DNA from: Bolinopsis microptera
Lineage: Eukaryota; Ctenophora; Tentaculata; Lobata; Bolinopsidae
NCBI RefSeq assembly: GCF_026151205.1
Contig: NC_087081.1
Coordinates: 3,415,246-3,479,245 of the forward strand
Direction of reading: 5' to 3'
DNA: 64,000 nucleotides
Made by a program: the position numbers and the translations under genes. The notes under the pieces were generated by a model. The model did not search any database. It was not told the origin of the DNA and worked only from the letters and a program-made list of their open reading frames with translations. The number at the start of each line of letters is the position of its first letter. Position 1 is the stretch's first letter. This document shows positions 25,714 to 39,100 of the stretch, in pieces.

Positions 25714-28700
25714 TTAAATGTTGGAAGTGTCACTTCTCGAGGGTGCGCAGTAACCTACTCTCAGGTTAAAATCTCACCTCAAATCCTCCAAATTTCAGAT
25801 CTGCCAAGAAAACGACAAGGACGTTAAACTACAACCCTGTGCTCATCTTCTGTGTTCCGAGTGTCTGTTCCAGTGGCAGGAGCACGATAAATCGAGCTCT
25901 CTAACCTGTCCCTTCTGTCGAGCTCAAGTCAAGGACTACGAGCACGTAGAAGTGGACCCCTTCCAGTAAGTTTTCGTTTTGAATTGGATTGTTCTACAAG
26001 AGCATGGTTTAGGATGTTCTTAAAAGTTTCGTGGGTTTCAGCTGTATTTGTAGTGAAATAAAACTATCAGTTTGTTTAACAGACTGCTTATTATCTTGCT
26101 ACATGCATTTGGTCGGTTTACACCCATCTCCTGTTTTGTTTCCTCAGTTTTATCCCGGGAACTTGGTTATTTCTGGCGTGTTTGAACTGCTAAAATTTAT
26201 TTACTTTTTCACTTCTAGTGGCAGCGTTACAACCATACAAAAGTCGAGGTAATGTTATGCTATCCAACTGCAGATATCACTAAGAGAGGCTGAGCGCTTT
26301 TAATTCATTTTCGTTTCTGTCTTCCAGTCATGTTTTCTCCTTCAGTCCCCTCTACAGCATTTAATGTTAGCATGACGTGATCTATTGTTGTACGCACTTT
26401 TTGCGAGGTTCCAAACCGTCTAGAAGATTCTTTAATAGTAGCCTAGCATCGCAACAGCTACAAAGCTGTGCTGCACACTTGATGTTTCCATATTTTTAAT
26501 CTACCTTACTCGGGATTATTATGACCGGGATAAAGTGGTGGGTTTAGGGTAATTTCGCCATATTTTTCCCGAACCACATTTTCACCGGTCGTTAATAAAC
26601 CCGCCTACTCAGCTTTTAGGGTTCCCAAGGGGTATGGGTGCTCATATTTTAATCGTTGTCTTATATTCACTAAAGAAGACTATTGGGACACTTGTTGTAG
26701 GTTTTTCGACTTCATTTGGCTAAAATTGCAAAAAATTCACCTTTTTGCCCAATTCTTGTCATATATCCTTATTGTCAAATTTGATTTAAATAGGCCAATT
26801 TTTAATTTCTTAGGTATTGACTATCTCTACATAATGAAATAGGACTCAAAGTAAAAGTAACAGTTAAATTAAAACTTGAATTAATTAAAACTGATGAAAG
26901 GGATGATCCAGATGAAGATAACGAAGATGATTACAACTTATTGGAAGACTAAACAGCTCTCCCTTTATCTTAATATCGATCTAGTTGTTACGCTTCAAAT
27001 GTTAAAAATTATTTTCCATCTAGTTTGATTAACCACGAGTCATTATTTCTGTCTACTTTCAACAATTATTGATAATTCGACTTGTTTCACAAGTTTTAGC
27101 AATGCGAAAATTTCTAAACTTGCTTATCTCTAATAAGGAAATTTACATCTGAGACAAAATTTTTGAATCTAAAATTGAAAGGTTGGACACCGGTAAAATG
27201 GCGACCGGGAAAATGTGGTGGGTTTTGAGCAATTTCGCCATATTTTTCCCGAACCATATTTTAACCGGTCGTTAATAAACCCGTCGTAATAATCCCGAGT
27301 AAGGTATATTCTATATTCGACACTCCACCGCCCAAATTCTCGAAGTAAAGCATTATTGTTACACATATTTGTATATTTGACGTGAATTGTGTAATTTTGT
27401 AATCTCTTATAAAACGGAAAGCTATGTACAGGTACGTCTTACAACAGCACTTATTCATGAAATCTAATTTCCAGCTGATTAATATTTCATTTCAACGAAC
27501 ATTTTCAAATAATTGTTTCTTCGAAAAGAGCCCCCAAGTGGGGTCAGCACTTCTCCCACTCAACCATATCCGTGTCACAGGAAAGAGACCAACAAGTTAG
27601 CACGAGTTGCAGAGGTAGTAGTAGACGGAGCTGGACCGAGTAGAGCAGCTCCACCTATACCAGGCGCTCCACCCATCCCAGATAGGCGGACTAGTGTTAA
27701 ACAACAGGTAAGGAGACTCGGCATCTGGATGTTATGTGGATGGGGGCGGGGATTAGGATTGTGAAAAAGTTGTGATTTTAGGAATATGAGAGTTTTTTAG
27801 ATTATGAATTATAAATGCTGCTTTATCCTTTCGCAAAGCTGTACTGATCATATCCTGTGAGGTGTGAGCTTCATAATTGCACACGAACAATCCCAGTACA
27901 CTCTATGAACTCAATTCACACAACTTTAAGATAACTTAAAACATCACTAAAAACTCTGCACTTGAACTCGAAAACTCCCCACTCATTAGAACTCTCTGGC
28001 ACACTCACTATAACACTCACTAAACCACTAATTGCACTAAAGCTGTCCAGACACTAACTACCTCCTGAACTGCCCCCACTACACCACTACACGAATACAG
28101 TCTCGCTTAGAACACTCAAAGTTGAGCTAATGCTGCTTTTCAGTCTAGTAGTGGTGGGAGCCCAATCAAGGGGCAAGCTCCCGCGCCGCCCTCCATCCCT
28201 CGCAGACCGGGTGACAATGAAACACTCGTGCCGTCCCGCCCGCCTCCCTTACCACCTGTAAACACCATGCCCAAAGTACCTGATCCTTTCCAGGTGCCGA
28301 GAAATATATATGCAGTTTATTTATCTTTTTTATACTGTGATTTTTGGTTCACGCATCTTTTTTTTACTGCCGCGAACCTGTTTTAACACTTAAATGATTG
28401 TTTCTCAATCTATAAACTGCTGATAAGAAGTTTTTAAAAACTGTTGAACTGAAAAACCTAACATTCTACAATTATAATAAATATTCTGAACTCATCAAAT
28501 TTTCCGTGTGCGCCTCCTCACTAAGCACCCTCATAGCCTCCTCCCGTGACGAGCCAGCCACCACCCATGCCAGGGCAGAACGCGCTGCACATAGCACCCG
28601 CACCCCCGCCCATCCTCACCGCACCGCCGGGCGGCGCTCCCAGCCTCCCTCTCAGCCAGCCTCCTCCTCTACACAGTACCCCTGGGAACGACTCTTTCTC

Positions 28701-31700
28701 TTCCTCGGTTAGTTTAAGCTGGTTGTGTTACTAAAAGAACAGTAATAATATAATAATTAACGTATGCGTCAGTTATTTAGTATAATCATGAGCAATGAGC
28801 ATGCTGCAATGACTTGATGTTATGTTATCACGTATGTGACCGATGTGCATGTGTAGAAATAGGCCATGGTGCTGTAGTTGAGGATACAGATATGTTAGGG
28901 AGAGAGCGACTTATAATTTAGTAGGCTATTTAGACTGCTACTAGACTTAGATCTAGACTAATAACCTGCCTGTAACCTGCCTGATATATTAAGACTAAAT
29001 TTACATAAATCTAATAATGTCACCTGCTGATGCTGGTTGAACTCTGTAGTATGACTGTGGCCGTTGCATTGTGTGTTCCTAGCTCATGAACAATTCAATA
29101 ACTGCTTAAAAAGTCAAAAGCATGGATCGTGATTACCAGAACCAAGCATGTGCATCTAGATATTATGGAGTTTACAATTTAATTTCATGGCGTGAAGTAA
29201 GAAAGAATTTCCTCCACAATTACAAGGTGCCACATTGTGATGAATAAGTAATGGGGTATATAAATTAATGTATACGAATAGTTAACCTGGGCTTAGTATT
29301 GTTACCCTGTATAGTGTACCTACTAGGGACCCAAGAACCCTGTGCCTTTCCTTGCATCCGCTTACACTCGAAAGAATAGCACAATAGCCCTAACAATACA
29401 CTGTAAGCTCTCCGATCTTCTCGACCAATGACAGCTCGGTATAAACGTCACGTGATAGCTCTCTACCAATGGGTAACGTGACAAGTGGCAAGTGATCACG
29501 TGGTTTCTTTACAGCACAATAATGTTATGTTCCCCAGATGAGCGCGACCAACCCCTTCTTTTCTGATGTTCAAGCGTTACGCAGCCAAGATCCCCCTGGA
29601 TTGACAGGTAAGAGAACAGCTTCCCGCCTTTTTGTAATTAATTACCCTGATTAATTACTCCTAATTAATTACTGGTTCTTTATTTGTCTTTATTGTTAGT
29701 CAGTTTCTAGCAGTTTCTGCTCTACGTAATATATGAGCAATCCTTTAGTTGCTTAGTTACTACATAATATTAAGTTAAGTTACTAAATTAGTTACTATTA
29801 GTTACTATCTAACTATCCTGGTTTTCATTTTTCAGATTAGACCCGCACTTTGTAATTATACCGATCAATCTGATTTACGCTCACCGTATTGTATGCCAGG
29901 GGTACAGTGCAGTGTACCCGGTACAGTGTACCCGGTACAGTGTACACGGTACACCCCTGTTGTATTGTATACCTAGAGTATCTAGACTATGCTTGGAGCC
30001 TCCAGGTCGTTCTGTCAGGCATCACCTAGCTTGCTAGTCAGGCATTACCTAGCTTGCTAGTCAGGTATTACCTAGCTTGCTAGTCAGGCATTACCTAGCT
30101 TGCTAGTCAGGCATTACCTAGCTTGCTAGTCAGGCATTACCTAGCTTGCTAGTCAGGCATTACCTAGCTTGCTAGTCAGGCATTACCTAGCTTGCTAGTC
30201 AGGCATTACCTAGCTTGCTAGTCAGGCATTACCTAGCTTGCTAGTCAGGCATTACCTAGCTTGCTAGTCAGGCATTACCTAGCTTGCTAGTCAGGCATTA
30301 CCTAGCTTGCTAGTCAGGCATTACCTAGCTTGCTAGTCAGGCATTACCTAGCTTGCTAGTCAGGCATTACCTAGCTTGCTAGTCAGGTATTACCTAGCTT
30401 GCTAGTCAGGCATTACCTAGCTTGCTAGTCAGGCATTACATAGCTTGCTAGTCAGGTATTACCTAGCTTGCTAGTCAGGCATTACATAGCTTGCTAGTCA
30501 GGCATTACCTAGCTTGCTAGTCAGGCATTACCTAGCTTGCTAGTCGGGCATTACCTAGCTTGCTAGTCAGGCATTACCTAGCTTGCTAGTCAGGCATTAC
30601 CTAGCTTGCTAGTCAGGCATTACCTAGCTTGCTAGTCAGGTATTACCTAGCTTGCTAGTCAGGCATTACATAGCTTGCTAGTCAGGCATTACCTAGCTTG
30701 CTAGTCAGGCATTACCTAGCTTGCTAGTCGGGCATTACCTAGCTTGCTAGTCAGGCATTACCTAGCTTGCTAGTCAGGCATTACCTAGCTTGCTAGTCAG
30801 GCATTACCTAGCTTGCTAGTCAGGCATTACCTAGCTTGCTAGTCAGGCATTACCTAGCTTTACCTAGCATTACCTAGCTTGCTAGTCTCTTGTTCTCTTT
30901 GTCCCACGCACAGGGATTGGTGCACCAGGTAATGTCAGGCTATGAATTATTATTATTCATGATCACTGATCAGTTAATGAGATATTGTCAGATTCTTGGT
31001 ACCGATTTCATGGACTCGCTATTCATGTCGATACTAATGATTATGACTATCTAGATCACAGTAGTAGTGGTACAGTAGTATTATAGTAGTATCACAGTAG
31101 TAGTTTTACAGTAGTATTACAGTAGTATTACAGTAGTAGTGTTACAGTAGTAGTGTTACAGTAGTAGTGTTACAGAATAAGTGTTACAGTAGTAGTGTTA
31201 CAGTAGTAGTGTTACAGAAGAAGTTTTACAGTAGTATTACAGTAGTAGTGTTACAGTAGTATTTGAACTTCAGAACATGACCTGCTTTACAGTACCTGGG
31301 TACCAGGAAATGAGGAACCAGTGCAGCTGTTAACTATTAGTCACAGCTGTTCGTAACTACTACTGTCCTGAGTCCATTCCATCAGCCATGTATACTGCAT
31401 TAGTCTACTACCAGTGCCAGTAGAATATGTTTCTAATGTTTGTCCTTTGCAACTAGCTACTTTCTACATGATACTGTACGACTATCAGCTGGTGTTGTTC
31501 AACTTAGCCCTGCACCTTAGGATATGTCACGTTACTTAGCCCAGCACCTTAGGATATGTCACGTTACTTAACCCAGCACCTTAGGATATGTCACGTTACT
31601 TAACCCTGCCCCTTAGGATATGTCACGTTACTTAACCCTGCACCTTAGGATATGTCACGTTACTTAACCCTGCACCTTAGGATATGTCACGTTACTTAAC

Positions 31701-32980
31701 CCTGCACCTTAGGATATGTCACGTTACTTAACCCTGCACCTTAGGATATGTCACGTTACTTAACCCTGCACCTTAGGATATGTCACGTTACTTAACCCTG
31801 CACCTTAGGATATGTCACGTTACTTAACCCTGCACCTTAGGATATGTCACGTTACTTAACCCTGCACCTTAGGATATGTCACGTTACTTAACCCTGCACC
31901 TTAGGATATGTCACGTTACTTAACCCTGCACCTTAGGATATGTCACGTTACTTAACCCTGCACCTTAGGATATGTCACGTTACTTAACCCTGCACCTTAG
32001 GATATGTCACGTTACTTAACCCTGCACCTTAGGATATGTCACGTTACTTAACCCTGCACCTTAGGATATGTCACGTTACTTAACCCAGCACCTTAGGATA
32101 TGTCACGTTACTTAACCCAGCACCTTAGGATATGTCACGTTACTTAACCCTGCACCTTAGGATATGTCACGTTACTTAACCCAGCACCTTAGGATATGTC
32201 ACGTTACTTAACCCTGCCCCTTAGGATATGTCACGTTACTTAACCCTGCACCTTAGGATATGTCACGTTACTTAACCCTGCACCTTAGGATATGTCACGT
32301 TACTTAACCCTGCACCTTAGGATATGTCACGTTACTTAACCCTGCACCTTAGGATATGTCACGTTACTTAACCCTGCACCTTAGGATATGTCACGTTACT
32401 TAACCCAGCACCTTAGGATATGTCACGTTACTTAACCCTGCACCTTAGGATATGTCACGTTACTTAACCCTGCACCTTAGGATATGTCACGTTACTTAAC
32501 CCTGCACCTTAGGATATGTCACGTTACTTAACCCTGCACCTTAGGATATGTCACGTTACTTAACCCTGCACCTTAGGATATGTCACGTTACTTAACCCTG
32601 CACCTTAGGATATGTCACGTTACTTAACCCTGCACCTTAGGATATGTCACGTTACTTAACCCTGCACCTTAGGATATGTCATGTTACTTAGCCCAGCACC
32701 TTAGGATATGTCACGTTACTTAACCCTGCACCTTAGGATATGTCACGTTACTTAGCCCTGCACCTTAGGATATGTCACGTTACTTAACCCAGCACCGGTT
32801 AGGAGTTAGGACGGGTTCTATGTTTTCAGCTGTGTCGTTGTAATATTGTTTCATTAGTCCTCGTCTTTGTTTCGGTGGTTCAACATCTTTTCTGCTAACA
32901 GGTAACCGGTCGCGGTCGACTAACTAACTAACTAACTAACTGACTAACTAATTAAATAACTAACTAACGAACTAACTAAT

Positions 32981-33019
<39 letters not shown>

Positions 33020-33167
33020 GTTCTAACTAACTAACTAATTAACTAACTAACAAACTAACTGACTAACTTACTAACTAACTAACTAACTAACTAGCTAACT
33101 CACTAACTTACTAACTTACTAACTTACTAACTTACTAACTTACTAACTAACTAACTAATTAATTAAC

Positions 33168-33199
<32 letters not shown>

Positions 33200-36100
33200 C
33201 CACTACAGCTCGCGGTACCGAACTCTCTCTCTTTACCCCTGAAGGTACTCCCCCCTCTCAGCGCCGTTCGTTTTGTGTCCCGTCTTTCTCTCTCAATAGA
33301 TCTTCCATGTTTGAGGATGACGCCTCTTCCACTGGTCACGACGGTAGCACCTCTTCCACGGGTATCAAATTCTCCAATAGACGCATGTCGGAAGGTGGCA
33401 ATACTCTATCTGAGAGCTTGTATATGAATAACTTGAGCGAGGTGGTAGATGAATTATACATGAACAACCTGACTGACGAACAAACAGGCTCTAAAACTGA
33501 CAAACAGGACGAGGAATCTCACACTTCATGGAACCTGGAGCCCCTTGGCTTCACCGGACGTTCCGTCTCCAGGACCTCCCTGTTTGACGACAACAGCCAT
33601 GGTCCTGAGGTGGCTGAGGGAGCTGGGAGTGCTGGTTCTGAAGCAGCTTCTCAATCTGATCCGCTTTATGAGGTGGAGGGAGCAGGGAGTGCTGGTTCTG
33701 AAGCAGCTTCTCGATCTGATCCGCTTTATGAGGTGGAGGAAGCAGGGAGTGCTGGTTCTGAAGCAGCTTCTCAATCTGATCCGCTTTATGATATAGTGGC
33801 TAATCTGTTGGAGACCCCTTATGATTGTGTGGCAGACTCTTACTCAGATCCTGTATTGAGAAGACAGGCATCTGACGAACTGACAGACGAACTGACAGAC
33901 GAACTGACTGATTTAAAGACCAAGTGGGATGATATTCCTATGCCAGGTGATTATAATGTTGTGTTTAGCGTTAATGTTATGTCATTGTGTGCTGTTCCTG
34001 TTGGTTTTAAGGGTGTCAAGATTTGCAGAAATTAGCAGTGGTAGGAATTGTACTGGAAGTACTGGAGGTAAGCGTACTGTGTACTGTGTATGTACTATGT
34101 ACTGTGTATGTACTGTGTACTGCGTATGTACTGTGTAAGTAAGCGTACCTAAAGGTCACAATATGTGGACAGATGTTGTTAAATGTGGCCCATCCCATAT
34201 TACACTAAGGATCTATACATGTGCTGGATTTAGCTTAGTGACGCAACAGTGATGTATAGTATTGATGTTGTAGTAGATGATCCAAGCACATTATCATGAT
34301 TATGTACTCGATCTTGCCGACTTGATATTTATAGGCAAATGGTTCATGGTAAATCTCTATTTACAAATTGGGGAAAACTTGACTTAGCAGAATGTGCAGT
34401 GCATTGTTTTTTGTGTTTTCGTTTTTAACTGCGCGTTTTCAACCCCATTCTCTCAGGCCCTTTATCTGCGCGTTTTGGAGTCATAAGCCAGATAATTTCC
34501 AGGATTGTGCCTGGTTCTTACCTGGTTGTACGGGGGTCATTACTCAGGATGGAGTTAATCTACCTGCTCCCAATGACCTGACCCCTCCTCCTGAGTCCTA
34601 AACAAGGCCCCTCTCTTGTAGTGAATGTATCGTGTATCTCAGTATCTGGTGCCTCTTTGTTCTTTGTGGCCCTCATCAGTTAGAATAGATATACGTGTTC
34701 TGTCTAAAGGAGGACACGAACACTTTACATTGACACATTAAGTTAGTTACCCCGCCTTTATAGCAGCTCTCTGTACTTTACACGTGTACTAAGTAGTTCA
34801 TTAAGTAGACAATGTGAAGCATGTGCTCACAGTGCTTCAGTTGGCCCTGGTACGCATACAAATTCTCAACAAATTATAAGTTATAACTTAGGTGGGTTCT
34901 AATGTTATACTGTAAATATTATGTATATACAAGAAAGTTATTGTCGTAGTGTTGCAAATATTCATGCCCTTGAAATCTTGATAGTTACTGAGTGTCGGCT
35001 ACTTATTTGTCATCATTTGTGATGGTCATCTGGTTAATATAGTGGGCCCAAAGCTAAGTGTCCAGCGTAAACTTCTAAACATTTCGAGAAGTTTATCTGG
35101 TATCTTTACACAGGCTACTAACCTAAACGTTTAGTAAGCTGGTGTGCAATATGAGGGTGTCAGAAGAGTTGAAACAGATGAGTTATTGTTACTGTAATAT
35201 CCCCTTGTCAGGCAACGCGGTTCAATTGCCACCGGAACTCCCGCTACCTCCGATACCACGTGACACACCACGTGACGACACCAGTGACGACGAAATGTCC
35301 TCAAATCGTGATCTTCAGGAGCGTGACGAGGCTCTTGGGGCCCTCGGTTTATCCGGAGGAAACGCTCCGCTTCCTAAACCTAAGAAGAAAACTAAAGAAG
35401 AGAAGAAGGAGAAGAAGGAGAAGAAATCAAGCGAAGAGTTGAAGAAGGAGGTGCTTCAAAACCTTGGACTGGGTGACACTGAGAATTTGCTGTCACCTAA
35501 AGAAAAGAAGAAGCCACTCCGGCCCCCGAGGTCTCCTAAATGTAAGAAAGAACTGAGTGAGAAGGATTTGAAGCACCGGAACGAAGCATTAATAAGCATG
35601 GGTTTATCACCAAAAGACACAAAACTTCCCAAGAAAGTTCGAGAAGTAATGACTACTCAGGGTACTCTCTCCTCCTTGAAACCCCAACCTCCCCCTCTTC
35701 CCGTTACTCCGATTCCAGGAGCGGGTCCTCCTCCAATACCAGCTAGAGAAGTTCAAATCCCTCAATCCAGCTCAACCCCTCCACCGCTCCCTCCCTCGGC
35801 TCCACCCCCCACTTTACCTCCTAATGCCTCGTTAACAGGAGGAACAGCCCCTCCACCTCCTCCCCCGATTACTACTTTACCACGTGACCCAACTCTACCA
35901 CCACGTGACGCAACTCTACCACCACCCCTTCCCTCTACCCTCCCACCTGAAGATTCACCTCCACCCCTACCATCCACTCTACCGCCTGGTGATTCCCCTC
36001 CCCCACTCCCCTCCGCTCCCATCCCGGGAACCCTTCCCAAATCAATCGAGCAGAACCACGTGATCATATACGAAACAGAGGATGAGATTCCGGTCAGTTC

Positions 36101-39100
36101 TACTAATCTGAACCACGCAGCGTTCATCAGGTCTGACTCATTTGATGGCATGATGCCAGAGGAGGTGGAGTTTAATGTTGATATCAGTGGGGAGTCCAGT
36201 TCGGCGGATACCAGTAGGACTAGTACCATGGAGGATCCGAACAGCAAGGGTAACGTCACTGCTGACAAACCAGTAAACCAAGATGTGGTGCCAGTGGCTA
36301 AAGAAGAAACTCTTGTATCAGAATCTGTACCGGGAGATAACAGTGGTGAAGGAGAAAATGGTCCTACTGAAGGAGACATTGGTCGTACTGAAGGAGACAA
36401 TGGTCCTACTGAAGGAGACAATGGTCGTACTGAAGGAGACACTGGTCCTCGTGAAGGTGATGGCTCCTGCAGCTCTGCTGTGTGCCACCAGCTCTCCTGC
36501 CACCTCGCTCTTACGCTTCCACTTTCGACTTAGCTCAACCAGACTTGTCTGTGTGAAAATCGAAGATCAAAATTTGCAGCTTGCCATGCTCCTAGCTACA
36601 AAACGGTTGGATTTAATTATCATCCACTGATTGTTTTACCCATTTTGCTTGATTAAACGGCCGAAATCTTAGATAAGCTGGCTGAAGTAACAATTATAAT
36701 GCTGTGAGAGAACAGTTTCCAAATTTGGCAAAATTATAATTGAATGATCCGCTGTAGACCAATTGATTAATACAACACTTGAGCTGTGAAGATGAGCTGA
36801 ATTTATAATTCATAAGCAGTCGCTGATTACTCATCAATAATATGTTTAGGGCTGGAAAATTAGTTGAAGGCCGGATTTTAATAATTGCTGGAATTTGGAA
36901 TGTTTGGAAGTTCAGTATTTTTGAGACGCCAAGAAATTAATGTGAAAGTGTCTACGGAGTAAAGTATACAATATGAATTTTAAAAGTATATAGCTGGTTA
37001 TAGTGTGGTTTGATATGGTTAGAATGGTCTGCTCTTGTTAGTTGGTATCAGAAAATCTAAAAGTTTAGTCCACGTTGTACTTTCGAACTTAAATAGTAAA
37101 ACTTTTTACGTTTCTAACTGGTGAACTCTTCAGATGGTGCCGAGAAAAGGTTAACGAACTATGCAAACGTAAGCTTATTAGATTGCGAATGTTTCCAAGG
37201 AAAATATTATCAGTTTTAAATTTTAATCAAAGTATTTTTCGCCGAGTAATTTATTTTGCTGTTAGAAGCTGAAACCTTAGCCTGCGAGACCGTAGATCGC
37301 ATGCCATGGTTGCTAAAAAACCAATTATAAAAAGACTTGACCATTACCAATTATTATATACATTATTCAAGTGCGTCATACATAAGGATTTAAGGGGAAG
37401 TAATGGTGGAGCATATGCCTTATACTCGTGACAGAGAACGCTGGCAAACCAAGCTACCAATGATTTAAATGAAATTCGTCAAATTTGTCACGCGAAATTT
37501 ATATGCTCCACCTTTTAAATAACAATCAAGTTTAATTAAATAAAAATAAATTCTACCTTCAATTTTTCAAAGGTGGAATACTATGGAAATAGAACAGCGG
37601 AATACACCGACAACATTATAACCGAACCGGCTGACAAACGAATGACCATATTTTCTGAGGTAGAGAAACTCACGTGTTGTCATAGAGGAGGCGTAACATT
37701 ATTGGTCACATAAAGCCATAGTACATACATATTACATTACGATGGAAACTGTATTACGATGAAAACTGCGATAAAAAGCCGCTCATATAACATAAAAACA
37801 TGCGCGATGTGCGGCTTTTTATCGCAGTTTTCATCGCAATGCAGTTTCCATCGCAATGTGATATGTATGTACTACGGCTTAATTGCTCACATTATTGTGT
37901 GATGCCTCCCTGATAGCAGCGACGTCTTTAGTTCGTGTCATCTGCATGTGCATGTTAAATATTTTCACTGTTTTGATGGTCAATGGCGAACACTCGGAGA
38001 ATATTCCCAACTATATAAGGCGGGACGTATGACCATTGACCCCCCCCCCCCCCCCCCCCCCCCCCGCAAGTATGAACTTCCCCCAAATCCATCAAACGCC
38101 GACCTCCGTGTCGGCGGATTTTGTGGGGGGGGGAGGGAGTGCACTACACTTTAGTGATTGCTCAAAAAAAAGTAGGAGAAGATAGACTTTTAGATTCGAC
38201 TTCAGGGCGCGATCAAAAATCGCTCGTGCAATACAATTACACACACACGCTGACCTTTGACTGGCAATAATTTATTTTAATGTAAATTAGTGTAAAAAAG
38301 TGTAGTGCTCCCCCCCCCCACCCCCGGTTTTGTGGGTTTAATGCTAGCACCCCGCCTTATTTGTTGGCACCCCACCTTATTTATTATATGCATGATCTGC
38401 AGTGAACCGTGAAACTCTTGTGGCAGGTACACATACCCACCAACTCTCATTGTAAAAGTGAGGATATCATGATTCGGTCAGTTGAGGTAAATCGAAATGC
38501 ATACATGATATGATTTGGGAGATTTCAAGTGGATTTTAATGAGGTCCAACATGAATTCCACTGCGATCCAGCATGGATTTTAGCTAAACATCGCGCATGA
38601 TACAAAGCATGATGACTCAAGACACGACCGTTACTATGGTTACGCTACTGACCTGACATTTCTTTCATCTACTTCTTGGCATTAGCATAAGCAAACTGAA
38701 TGACTCACGTTCTCTGATGTCTTATTTAGATTCTAGATGCATCTTCAACAATCTTTATTGCACGCTTTTCTTGAGATTTTTTTTCAAATGCATGCGGAAA
38801 TATCCTTAAGATATATCAGTACCACAATGATCTTAATAATATAACCTATTTGGCACAAATTAATTTCATCTCACTCTGAAAATGCTGAAAATAAAAGTAT
38901 CACCATTATGTCATAATAATTACATAACTATAAAACTCCTAATTAGTTAATGACCTAATTTCTTAGATCCAGTCAGAAGATACGTATAATAATGTAGAGG
39001 AGGACCTTAATAATGGTACTGTTAGTAGAGGAAAATTCTCAGATGCAGACCTATTTACTGTGGCTCCAAGTGGATGGGATGCTGGTCAGTCTCCGTTATA

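Noticed and set aside
30010-30895. CRISPR-like array
   Set aside because: Units are head-to-tail with no unique spacers, and the DNA is clearly animal; it is a minisatellite.
34029-34069. Extra Cbl exon between TTTGCAG and GTAAGC
   Set aside because: Joining 33946 directly to 35212 keeps the frame, while this piece is not needed and has no conserved content.
35762-36442. 226-codon frame on the - strand with [13 protein letters not shown] repeats
   Set aside because: Antisense shadow of the repeated, proline-rich Cbl exon.
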